Below the pieces are notes generated by a model. That model made no database searches, was not told the origin of the DNA, and worked only from the letters and a program-made list of their open reading frames with translations. Of a DNA stretch of 53,199 nt, positions 16,724-25,310 are shown piece after piece (position 1 is the stretch's first letter; every line of letters begins with the position of its first letter). This stretch comes from CAYMPW01 sp964558505. GTDB lineage: Archaea; Thermoplasmatota; Thermoplasmata; Methanomassiliicoccales; Methanomethylophilaceae. The stretch spans positions 1 through 53,199 of the forward strand of contig CAZLEI010000006.1 of the NCBI GenBank assembly GCA_964558505.1, read 5' to 3'. The position numbers and the translations under genes were made by a program.

Positions 16724-16845
16724 TTCGCACCGTTCCATTATCGATTTCATGTAAATAAATCGTTTCGTCATAAGACGATCATGTGTCCCCTGAAGATTGG
16801 ATTGGATTCGTGCACATAATGGATGTGAATTGAGATAAATAGAGA

Positions 16846-16862
16846 TTGGATGTATATTCCAA
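16846..16862 (+). promoter_or_regulatory. palindromic operator TTGGA-TGTATAT-TCCAA (site 2 of 6)
   Basis: It ends three bases before the ATG of the giant surface protein. A TATA-like GATAAATAG lies at about 16834-16842, about 25-30 bases before the ATG. Two further direct TTGGA half-sites lie at 16797 and 16802. Confidence 0.7.
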
Positions 16863-16865
16863 CTT

Positions 16866-19800
16866 ATGAATAACCGCAATTCAAGGACAATCGTCGCCAT
16901 GGCTATGATCGCCCTGACAATTGTGTCCGCTGCGATCATGGTCGATGCCGGCGAAAATGCTGATGGAGCAGTTGGCGACAAGATCCTGTACAACGGCGTT
17001 AACTACAAAGTAACAAATGAATTCCCCAGAGAAGCGATGGTCATCCCGTTGGACGTTGGCACATACAGCGGAGCCGTGAACATCCTGACCTCGGTGAATG
17101 GATACAGCGTCAAAAAAATTAATGACGGAGCATTCGAAGGATGCACGGGCATGACATCCGTAACCATACCGAACACAGTGACAGCGATAGGGGATCATGC
17201 GTTCAAAGGATGTTCCGGGCTAACCTCGGCCACGATACCCGAGAACACCGCTACCATCGGAAAAGGAGCTTTTGAGGATTGCAGCAACATTACGAAAGTC
17301 ACCATATCATCGACCGTCTCGTCAATCGGTGATCTGGCATTCAGAGGATGTTCTTCGGTCACCGAGTACATCGTGGCGGCTGGCAATGCAGCATTTTCAA
17401 GTGAGGCGAAGGTGCTGATGGACCACGGTAAAACAAAGATCATCGCGTATCCTGCGGGAATGTCCGGAGGATTCGCTGTTCCAAATACAGTGACAGAGAT
17501 TGTTGCATATGCATTCGAGAATGCGAAAGTTACGGGCATATCCTATGCATCGCCTACATTGGAGACGATCGGAGACCGTGCGTTCTACGGTTCCAACCTC
17601 AGCGGCGAGATGAGGATACCTTCGACGGTGACATCGATGGGAACTGGTGCATTCGGCAACTGCAACAGCCTGACCGCGGTTGTAGTGGATCCCGCCAACA
17701 CCGTCTATGACAGCGACATTTATGGAATCCTGTACAAAGGTACCGAGATAATCCAATGCCCCGGAGGATTCACAGGCGGTCATGAGATAGCGGCCTCGGC
17801 AACAAAGATAGGTGACGGTGCCTACGGCGGATGCACAAACCTGACCTCGGTCTCCTTCAAAGGGACCGTGATGATCGCCATCGGAGCAGGGAGCTTCGAA
17901 GGATGCACGGGATTGAACACCATGGACCTCTCGAAAATCACTGCGATCGGCGAATCTGCATTCAGCGGATGCACATCGTTGCAGACCGCCGATCTGTCGG
18001 CGTTGGCCACGATCGAAGCGGGAACATTCGGAGGATGCACATCGTTGCAGACCGCGATTTTCAAGGATGATGCCGTTCTGGGATCGCATTCTTTCGACGG
18101 ATGTGCGGCACTGTCCGGTGTAACGTTCGGAACCTCCATGACGATAGGGGAGTATTCGTTCAGAGGTTGCACATCCCTGTCGATCGGAGAATCGTATGTC
18201 TGCGATTTCGACAAGATCGGGGAAAGCGCATTCCAAGGATGCACGGCCATAATGTACCTGACGTTGCAGACCGCCGTGGACTTGGAGAAAAGCTCCTTCG
18301 AAGGTTGCTCCAAACTTAATTTCGTCAAAGTCAACACCGGATCGAAGGATGTCGGCGAACGCGCGTTCTATGGTTGCAGCCAACTCGTATCATTCTCATT
18401 CGGAACAACTTCCTCTATAGGAAAAGAGGCATTCTACGGATGCAACAGGTTGGAGATGGCGACGATGTCCGCATCATCGCTCGGTGCATCTTCGTTCTAC
18501 GGCTGCGGCTCGCTCATATCCGTTTCATTGCCAGACGCAGTGACTGATATCCCGAAAGATTGCTTCCACGGATGCTCCGCACTTGAAACCATAACATGGA
18601 ACGGGATAAAAACCGTCGGCGAAAAGGGATTCTACGGTTGCAGCTCAATGGTAACTTCGATGCCCTCCGCACTCGAGACGATAGGTGATGAGGCATTCCA
18701 TGGTTGCATCTCCCTCGACGCCGTGTCACTAGGAGATGCCGTGACTGCGATCGGCACATCCTCATTCGAATCATGCACCGGGATCGTTTCCCTGAATATC
18801 GGCAATGCGCTCCCAAAGATCGGCGACGGGGCATTCAGAGGGTGCACATCATTGACGGCAATCACTTATGGCACAACTGTCAAAACAATCGGCAGCGGTG
18901 CATTCGACGGCTGCAAGAAACTCATCACGGGCATCGCAAGCACAACGGAATCCATCGGAGAATATGCATACAGGGGCACGGCCATCGAATCCGCGACTCT
19001 GACCGATACTTTGAAAACAGCGGGCAAGGGAGCATTCTCGGACTGCGTGAAACTCGTTTCCGCCACAATATCCGCGAACGCCGATTTCAAGATAATACCC
19101 GCAGAGATGTTCTCCAAATGCACGGCACTCGAGACTGTCGCATGGAACCCTAACTCCAACGTAGTGCGGATCAACGACTCGGCGTTCTCGGGATGCGGTT
19201 CCCTCGAGGCCATCTCCATTCCCGCATCCGTGTCATACATCGGCAGCAACGCTTTCAAAGAGTGCATATCGCTGACCAAAGTCACATTTGAACATACTGC
19301 AGACCCGTTGTCCGTCACAGTCGCTGCCGGTGCCTTCGAGTGCGGAACCTCCGCGCACCCTGTCAACCTGGTCATGATCGTTAATCCGGGGACGTCCGCC
19401 AATTTCATCCCTGCCGGCACGGCATATACCACGATAACGCGCCAGGATTCCAGCGTAGTGCAGTATACGGTGTATTTCAACTCCAACGGTGGAACGGGAT
19501 CTCAGACATCGGTGCAAGGATCCGGCACGGTTTCTTTACCCTCTTCATCGACCTTCGCCCGCAGCGGTTACAAGTTCCTCGGATGGTCCCTTACACCCGA
19601 CGGCAGCCCTGTCAGTTCCGTCTCCGTCGGCTCCGGCACTGCCGGGCACAACACTACCGTCTATGCAGTATGGGGGAAACTGTTCACCATCACATACGAC
19701 GCCAACGGCGGGACGGGAACGAAGGTCACCGAAACTGCCACCGACGGCAGCACATACTATATCAGAGACAACATCGGATACACGAAAGCCGGATACATAC

Positions 19801-20900
19801 TGAAAGGATGGTCGGATTCCAAGACCGGGACCGTGGCCTTGAACTCTTGGACCGTGGCCGGCGATAAGACGTTCTACGCCATCTGGGTCACTTCTGTGAA
19901 GATAACGTATAACGCGAACGGTGGCACTGGAACCGCTTATGCAGAAGACATTGCGAAAGGCACAGCCTACACCCTCCCCACGCACTGCGGGTACGATAAG
20001 ACCGGGTTCTCATTCGGAGGATGGTCCAAGACGTCCAACGGCACTGTTGTGACCTCGGTGGACGGGACCGCGAACATCACTGTATATGCCCTGTGGACCG
20101 ATATAACGTACAAGATCGCCTACAAATCCAACGGAGGCAGTGGCACGCATGCTGCTGACACAGTCGCCAAAGGGGCGACGGCGATCTTGGACTCGAGCAC
20201 CACATTCACCAGATCCGGCTATTTTTTCGTGGGATGGTCGAAGACCGTCACAAACCCACAGATCATAACATCCATCCCCGCAGTCTCGTCGGATCAGACG
20301 GTGTATGCGATATGGACGGATATCCAGTTCACAATATCTTATGATGCGAACGGGGGGACCGGCACCCATGCAACCGATAAGGTGTCCAAAGGCGGGAACA
20401 TCGATCTGGATACAGCATCGACGTTCAAACGTGAAGGGCACATGTTCTCCGGATGGTCGCTTACTGCAGGAGGCCCGACCGTGAAGACGCTGTCTGCGGT
20501 CTCTGATGACATCACGGTCTATGCCGTATGGAAAGTGCTGTACAAAGTGACGTATGACGCCAATGGAGGCATCGGGACGCAATCGTCCATCGAGGCCACT
20601 GCAGGGAGCACGGTGCAGCTGTCGGCATCCACGACGATCGCCAAGGACGGTTATGACTTCGGCGGATGGAGCACCACATCCGACGGGAAGAACATCGTCA
20701 AGTCCCTGATCATATCCGGGGATACCACGGTGTATGCTTCGTGGGTCGCATCGACCGGTTCCGATTCACCGGGTTCCGACAGTGGGAACACGGTGAATGG
20801 AACGGGCAATTGGTCGCAGGCACCGGTCATGGCCATCATCCCGGTCATCCTGGTGTGTGCAGTGTTGGGGCTGATATGGTACCGCACCGGAAGGATATGA
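16866..20900 (+). CDS. giant LRR plus Listeria-Bacteroides B-repeat surface protein
   Basis: A protein of 1344 residues. The signal peptide (about 1-30, IVAMAMIALTIVSAAIM) is followed by some 800 residues of LRR_5/BspA repeats with the consensus IGxxAFxGCxSLTxVxL. Six tandem B-repeats of about 70 residues follow (about 865-1300), each with YDANGGTGT near the start, a GWS motif and a closing TVYAxW. It ends with a serine/glycine linker and one transmembrane helix (about 1318-1338, MAIIPVILVCAVLGLIW) plus a short basic tail. Such proteins act in adhesion or receptor binding in bacteria and occur in gut Methanomassiliicoccales. The exact role here is unknown. The palindromic operator at 16846 links it to the other surface genes. 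Confidence 0.88.
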   Translation: MNNRNSRTIVAMAMIALTIVSAAIMVDAGENADGAVGDKILYNGVNYKVTNEFPREAMVIPLDVGTYSGAVNILTSVNGYSVKKINDGAFEGCTGMTSVTIPNTVTAIGDHAFKGCSGLTSATIPENTATIGKGAFEDCSNITKVTISSTVSSIGDLAFRGCSSVTEYIVAAGNAAFSSEAKVLMDHGKTKIIAYPAGMSGGFAVPNTVTEIVAYAFENAKVTGISYASPTLETIGDRAFYGSNLSGEMRIPSTVTSMGTGAFGNCNSLTAVVVDPANTVYDSDIYGILYKGTEIIQCPGGFTGGHEIAASATKIGDGAYGGCTNLTSVSFKGTVMIAIGAGSFEGCTGLNTMDLSKITAIGESAFSGCTSLQTADLSALATIEAGTFGGCTSLQTAIFKDDAVLGSHSFDGCAALSGVTFGTSMTIGEYSFRGCTSLSIGESYVCDFDKIGESAFQGCTAIMYLTLQTAVDLEKSSFEGCSKLNFVKVNTGSKDVGERAFYGCSQLVSFSFGTTSSIGKEAFYGCNRLEMATMSASSLGASSFYGCGSLISVSLPDAVTDIPKDCFHGCSALETITWNGIKTVGEKGFYGCSSMVTSMPSALETIGDEAFHGCISLDAVSLGDAVTAIGTSSFESCTGIVSLNIGNALPKIGDGAFRGCTSLTAITYGTTVKTIGSGAFDGCKKLITGIASTTESIGEYAYRGTAIESATLTDTLKTAGKGAFSDCVKLVSATISANADFKIIPAEMFSKCTALETVAWNPNSNVVRINDSAFSGCGSLEAISIPASVSYIGSNAFKECISLTKVTFEHTADPLSVTVAAGAFECGTSAHPVNLVMIVNPGTSANFIPAGTAYTTITRQDSSVVQYTVYFNSNGGTGSQTSVQGSGTVSLPSSSTFARSGYKFLGWSLTPDGSPVSSVSVGSGTAGHNTTVYAVWGKLFTITYDANGGTGTKVTETATDGSTYYIRDNIGYTKAGYILKGWSDSKTGTVALNSWTVAGDKTFYAIWVTSVKITYNANGGTGTAYAEDIAKGTAYTLPTHCGYDKTGFSFGGWSKTSNGTVVTSVDGTANITVYALWTDITYKIAYKSNGGSGTHAADTVAKGATAILDSSTTFTRSGYFFVGWSKTVTNPQIITSIPAVSSDQTVYAIWTDIQFTISYDANGGTGTHATDKVSKGGNIDLDTASTFKREGHMFSGWSLTAGGPTVKTLSAVSDDITVYAVWKVLYKVTYDANGGIGTQSSIEATAGSTVQLSASTTIAKDGYDFGGWSTTSDGKNIVKSLIISGDTTVYASWVASTGSDSPGSDSGNTVNGTGNWSQAPVMAIIPVILVCAVLGLIWYRTGRI

Positions 20901-20956
20901 TGTAGTTCGAATGAGATGATTGCCCGCCTCGACATCTGGCGGACGGGCCAACATGT

Positions 20957-21511
20957 TCAATATCTGTCGCACCTGGGGCATTTGTCACGACGGCTATTGG
21001 ACTTCAGTATGCGCGTCACGCCGCATTTCGGACAGGTGTATGTGCTGACCGGCTCATCCCATTTCTTCGTTTTACAAGCCGGGCAGTTCTTCGGCGCCCT
21101 ATCGCCCACCTGCGCCCATCTATGTCCGCAGCGGATGCAGATGTTGTCGATCTTGTCCTCATTCCACTTTGGAGAACCGCAACCAGCGCAACGGACTGTG
21201 AACTCGGAAGCCGATGTCCATTCGAAGCTGCAACGCTTGCACTTATGACGAAACCTCGGAGGGGCCGCCCATTTGGTGGTCTTGCACATGGGGCATCTGT
21301 ACGGGCTCTCCTTCCTCGATGTCCATTCATGCCCGCACTGATTGCACGACAGGATGTTGAAGCGTTCTTCCGATGCTTCGGATCCAACATCCCACCTGCG
21401 CGTATGGCAGGCCGGACAGAATTTGGGCAGATCGCTCCCTGCGCGCATCCAAACATGGTTGCATTTACCGCAGGACAACGGTATGCTGCGATCTTCAATA
21501 CTCTGTGACAT
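20957..21511 (-). CDS. protein of five tandem zinc ribbons
   Basis: About 184 residues, made almost wholly of five zinc-ribbon units, each with two CxxC pairs about 15-20 residues apart: CGKC/CPAC, CNQC/CPMC, CKRC/CAGC, CIRC/CPAC and CPKC/CPRC. Most units share the pattern CxxCGHxWxS...CPxCKTxKW. The ATG at 21511 is chosen because AGGAGG lies six bases upstream. It overlaps the ATPase gene by 17 bases and is the last gene of the importer operon. The ribbons may bind nucleic acid, protein or the metal itself. A regulatory or metal-related role in the operon is inference; I know of no characterised protein with this array. Confidence 0.78.
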   Translation of the reverse strand: MSQSIEDRSIPLSCGKCNHVWMRAGSDLPKFCPACHTRRWDVGSEASEERFNILSCNQCGHEWTSRKESPYRCPMCKTTKWAAPPRFRHKCKRCSFEWTSASEFTVRCAGCGSPKWNEDKIDNICIRCGHRWAQVGDRAPKNCPACKTKKWDEPVSTYTCPKCGVTRILKSNSRRDKCPRCDRY

Positions 21512-22304
21512 TTCCATCCTCCTTGTACCTCTTCGGCAACACGTAGATCTCTCCGTCGACATCCAATCCGACGCGGGCCTCCACGTCGTATACTTCGCGG
21601 ATCAAGTCCTCCGTGACGACTTCTTTCGGATCGCCCACCTTCACGATCCTGCCCTGTTTCATGATGACACAGATATCGCAATATCTCGCCATCAGGGAGA
21701 TGTCGTGCTCGGCCACCAGGACTGTCATGTCCTTGCGGGACATGTGGCGCAGGTATTCCATCACCTGCAGCTTATATTTCATATCCAGATGGGATGTGGG
21801 CTCATCGACGAGCATAAGCTTCGGCTCTTGGACGTAGGCTTTGGCGATCAACGCCCTCTGCCTCTCGCCCGATGACAGCATAGAAACGCTCTTGCGCCGA
21901 AGGCCGTCGATGCCGAACGTTCTGAGCGCGTTCCTGACGGATGCCTCATCCTCTTTGGATTCCCACCACACACGGTCGACGAAAGGGTATCTTCCGAGCA
22001 TCACCATGTCCATCACGGACATGCCGAACGTGGGTCCCGCCTCGGCGGGAACGGTGGCGACGAGCTTCGCGACCTCCGCGGGCCTCATCGACCCGATGTC
22101 CCGACCGGCGACCTCCATGGTCCCGCCGTCTGGATCATGGATCTTGCAGATGCATTTCATCATCGTGGACTTCCCACAGCCGTTGGGGCCTATCAATCCC
22201 ACCATGAGCCCGCTTCCAAGCTCCAGATCGATGGTGTCCACGGCGGTGAAATCCCCGAAGACCTTGCGAAGGCCTTTGATCCTCAGAAGCGGATCATCCA
22301 TCAT
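21495..22304 (-). CDS. ABC transporter ATP-binding protein, cobalamin/siderophore/heme type
   Basis: This is the ATPase of a BtuCDF/FhuC-type importer. It has Walker A GPNGCGKSTMMK, Q-loop region, signature motif LSSGERQRALIAKAY (S in place of the usual LSGGQ), Walker B LMLVDEPTSHLD and H-loop VLVAEHDISL. Length is about 269. ATG at 22304 follows GGGG at good spacing; a GTG at 22310 is an alternative. It overlaps the permease gene upstream and the zinc-ribbon gene downstream, so all are co-translated. Substrate is shared with the binding protein at 25307-26695. Confidence 0.9.
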   Translation of the reverse strand: MMDDPLLRIKGLRKVFGDFTAVDTIDLELGSGLMVGLIGPNGCGKSTMMKCICKIHDPDGGTMEVAGRDIGSMRPAEVAKLVATVPAEAGPTFGMSVMDMVMLGRYPFVDRVWWESKEDEASVRNALRTFGIDGLRRKSVSMLSSGERQRALIAKAYVQEPKLMLVDEPTSHLDMKYKLQVMEYLRHMSRKDMTVLVAEHDISLMARYCDICVIMKQGRIVKVGDPKEVVTEDLIREVYDVEARVGLDVDGEIYVLPKRYKEDGNVTEY

Positions 22305-23421
22305 ACTCACGCCCCTTCCTCATGAGCATGTACGCAAAAATGGGCGTTCCGATGATCGCGGTTATGGCGCCCACTGGAAGCTCCATCGGCGACATGACCG
22401 TCCTTGCGATGAGATCGGCAAATAGCATCAGCATCGCGCCCAACACGATGGATGCTGGCATGATGAGCCTGTGATCGCCGCCCATGGCCATCCTGCAGGC
22501 ATGTGGGACGACCAGACCGACGAACCCTATCACCCCGACGAAGGCCACGCAGAGCGCAGTGAGGACCGAGGCTATGATGAGAGCCGTCCTCTTGAACCTC
22601 TTCACGTTGAGGCCGAGCTGTTTCGCCTGTTCCTCTCCCATCATGAACAGGTTGAACTCCCGCGCCCAGACCATCGCTATGAGGGCTATCGCAATGACTG
22701 GGATGAAAACAAGCCATGCGTTCTCCCAGGTGATGTTGGCGAAACTACCGAACAACCACCACATGGCATTCGTTATATTATGCTCCGACATCGAAAGGAA
22801 TATCGTCTGCACGGACGAGAATGCGAACCCCACTATCACACCCGCGAGGATGTAATTGGTCGCGGACCCGCCGGATCCTTCGGCGACCGCCATCGTTACC
22901 CCGAAGGCCACCAGACCGCCGATGATCGCGGCCACCGGGATCATGTAAATGGACCCGCTTGTGAACGACATCGTTATGCCTGTCGCCACCACGGCGATGG
23001 CCAGACATCCCGCGCCGGAGGACACTCCGGTTATATAGGGGTCCACCAACGGGTTCCTTATTATCGCCTGGAACATGCAACCTGCCACGGCAAGACCGGC
23101 ACCGACGGCCACCGCCGCTATGGCACGAGGCAACCTGGCCTGATAGATGTACAGCTCGGTCGGATCCAGATTGACCCCGCCCTTTGCTATCGCCGATACC
23201 ATGGCGCCGATTGCATCGCTTATGGGTATTATCCCGCCGGAGGATATCGCGATGGATATCATGAAGGCCACTGCTGCCATTACCGCACCGAACACGGTTA
23301 TGAGGACAAATCTCCGCTTCTTCAACGAGATCTCGCCCTCATCTTCCGACGTGACCATACGGTCCCGCATCCTCCGGATGCCTTCTTTTATCCAAGCTGG
23401 CTTCTTCTCTCCATCAATCAT
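22294..23421 (-). CDS. FecCD/BtuC-family ABC transporter permease
   Basis: This integral membrane subunit has about ten helices and dimerises to form the translocation channel. Family motifs: YQARLPRAIAAVAVGAGLAVAGCMFQAIIRNPLVDPYITGVSSGA, then LPVGAITAIIGTPIFAYML at the C-terminus. A cytoplasmic N-terminal extension of about 45 charged residues precedes the first helix. The ATG at 23421 has GAGGG upstream and lies 11 bases after the beta-propeller gene stop. Typical substrates of the family are cobalamin, heme and ferric siderophores. Confidence 0.9.
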   Translation of the reverse strand: MIDGEKKPAWIKEGIRRMRDRMVTSEDEGEISLKKRRFVLITVFGAVMAAVAFMISIAISSGGIIPISDAIGAMVSAIAKGGVNLDPTELYIYQARLPRAIAAVAVGAGLAVAGCMFQAIIRNPLVDPYITGVSSGAGCLAIAVVATGITMSFTSGSIYMIPVAAIIGGLVAFGVTMAVAEGSGGSATNYILAGVIVGFAFSSVQTIFLSMSEHNITNAMWWLFGSFANITWENAWLVFIPVIAIALIAMVWAREFNLFMMGEEQAKQLGLNVKRFKRTALIIASVLTALCVAFVGVIGFVGLVVPHACRMAMGGDHRLIMPASIVLGAMLMLFADLIARTVMSPMELPVGAITAIIGTPIFAYMLMRKGREYDG

Positions 23422-23432
23422 CTTCAAATCCC

Positions 23433-25310
23433 TCAATAGAACCTGTAAAGCCCGAACAAGCTGAGGGCAACGACCGCAGCGAGCACGATCCATGACCAAT
23501 GTGCGAGACCGCTGTTCTGCAGGACGATCTCCCCGTCATCACCGTATTCACGGCCGGATGTCTCGGACAGACAATATATCGCGCCGTAATCGTTGCCGAC
23601 GTAGACTTTCCCGTCGGCCACTGTCGGCGATACCATCGAGTACGATCCTGAAGAGTATGGCGCCAACCTCACCCTCCAGACCTCACTTCCGTCATCGGCG
23701 CTCATGGCCGTCACCCCACCTCCCGCCGGCCAGAACGATCCGGCCGAGTAATCGGCGGAGTACAATACACCGTCCGCCAGCGTCAATCCGGCCTTGATGA
23801 CCGAGCGGGTACTGCTGGTCCACACCACATTCCCGTCGAAATCGAACTTGCAGACAGCGGAAACAACATACGCCGTCCTGCCATCCGCGAACTGCAGCAC
23901 CTCTGCACCGCCATACGCAGGCGAAACATACGTGTAGAACCCGTCCCTGCCTACGGCCGGATCGTTGCACAGTGCATCAATCTTCCAAAGATACGCCGAT
24001 CCTCCCTGGCCCTTGCCCGTGGAAGCATCGACGCATATGGTGTACCCGGACAGACTGGAAAGCCCCCCGTCATTGCACGATACCGCGAGCCTTCCTCCCG
24101 GGAGGACCGAGATGGACGATACAGACCCTGGAGTGCCAGGATGTGGCCTGTTTTCCGAACCTAGGTCGATCATCCTATTGACCCAGACTTCCTCTCCAGT
24201 GCCTGCATCCAACGAGTACAGATACCCTTCATAGCTCCCGATGAACAGCATCCTCCTGCCATCCACGTCCGTTATCGTGGGAGGATGGTAGTAGAAACTG
24301 CCCCTTGTCCCCGTGTATTCCCCGTCTGAAACAGTGGCAGGCGGACAATAATCCCATAACAACGCGAGCCCGGATGCGCGGGATGCGGAGTAGCACAGCA
24401 CATGGCCGTCAGACGTTCCGAAGTAGACTGCACCGCTGTCATAGACGGGAGTGGTGCCGCCGGTGACGAATGTACGCCCGTTCCATACGACGTTTCCATC
24501 CGAATCCACAGGATAATCGTAATCCCTCTTCACTGAATCGATTAGCTGCCCCGTGAGACGATCGATGCAATACGTGGTGCCTCCGGCAGAATTGGCCACG
24601 ATGATGTCGCCGATGATCACAGGGGTCGTGGTATCGTACCCGCCGTTATACTCGAAACGATACTTCCATACAATATCCCCAGTCAGACGATCGATGCAAT
24701 ACAGCCAAGGGTCCCCATCCTCCCCAGATCCCTTGTAGGCACCGTTGGTCGTATGGTACAGGAGGTTCCCGGCGACCAGGATGTCCGAGCAGACGTAACC
24801 TGTCGTGTATGTGCGGTACCATTCCAACGGGGTCGCGACGGTTTCCGGCCCGGTTCCTTCAGAGACGGAGGATCCCGAGGAATCGCCGCCGGACGAAGTC
24901 CACGAGAACATCGACACTGGCGTCTCCACAGGCATCACCCCCGAAGGATAGAACCCCGCCGCGAACGATCCTCCCGTATATGGATCTCCGAAGCTCCCTC
25001 CGGCGGTCCAGGTTCCGTCAGACCATTTGAACAGCTTCCAATCGCACACCTGACCTCCGACGGCACATGCCCTCATGCTTCCGATGGACCTTACGGCCGA
25101 ACCTGATATCTCCGTATCCAGACCTAGCGAGCCCGCTGCCGTGGATACGATCGCCGCATAGGTACCGTCCGTCGACACGGAAGACCAGTACGTGTTTCCG
25201 TCACCCATGTCCATCAGCACATACCCCGACTCCTCCGAATCAACACTGTCCGACATGAGAGGCACCGAGAAAACCAACAGCACTGCCAGGACCGCTGCGG
25301 CTAACCTCAT
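23433..25310 (-). CDS. secreted, membrane-anchored PQQ-like beta-propeller with an N-terminal DUF4430-like domain
   Basis: A 625-residue protein. A signal peptide (1-20) precedes a first domain (about 28-105: DGTYAAIVSTAAGSLGL ... KLFKWSDGTW) that resembles the N-terminal domains of three other proteins here. A serine/glycine linker follows. Residues about 165-590 form PQQ-like propeller blades with repeated motifs: LYCIDRLTGDIVWKY, TYCIDRLTGQLID, LYSLDAGTGEEVWV, AMSADDGSEVWRV and IYCLSETSG. One transmembrane helix (604-622) anchors it. Propellers of this kind bind ligands or partner proteins. It starts inside the stop of the binding-protein gene (ATGA) and precedes the permease, so it is part of the importer operon; a propeller component in such an operon is unusual. 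Confidence 0.82.
   Translation of the reverse strand: MRLAAAVLAVLLVFSVPLMSDSVDSEESGYVLMDMGDGNTYWSSVSTDGTYAAIVSTAAGSLGLDTEISGSAVRSIGSMRACAVGGQVCDWKLFKWSDGTWTAGGSFGDPYTGGSFAAGFYPSGVMPVETPVSMFSWTSSGGDSSGSSVSEGTGPETVATPLEWYRTYTTGYVCSDILVAGNLLYHTTNGAYKGSGEDGDPWLYCIDRLTGDIVWKYRFEYNGGYDTTTPVIIGDIIVANSAGGTTYCIDRLTGQLIDSVKRDYDYPVDSDGNVVWNGRTFVTGGTTPVYDSGAVYFGTSDGHVLCYSASRASGLALLWDYCPPATVSDGEYTGTRGSFYYHPPTITDVDGRRMLFIGSYEGYLYSLDAGTGEEVWVNRMIDLGSENRPHPGTPGSVSSISVLPGGRLAVSCNDGGLSSLSGYTICVDASTGKGQGGSAYLWKIDALCNDPAVGRDGFYTYVSPAYGGAEVLQFADGRTAYVVSAVCKFDFDGNVVWTSSTRSVIKAGLTLADGVLYSADYSAGSFWPAGGGVTAMSADDGSEVWRVRLAPYSSGSYSMVSPTVADGKVYVGNDYGAIYCLSETSGREYGDDGEIVLQNSGLAHWSWIVLAAVVALSLFGLYRFY

Noticed and set aside
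17100..19300. Repeated DNA segments within the giant surface gene, possible mobile repeats
   Set aside because: They follow the protein repeat period of the LRR domain and are divergent at DNA level, so they are coding repeats.
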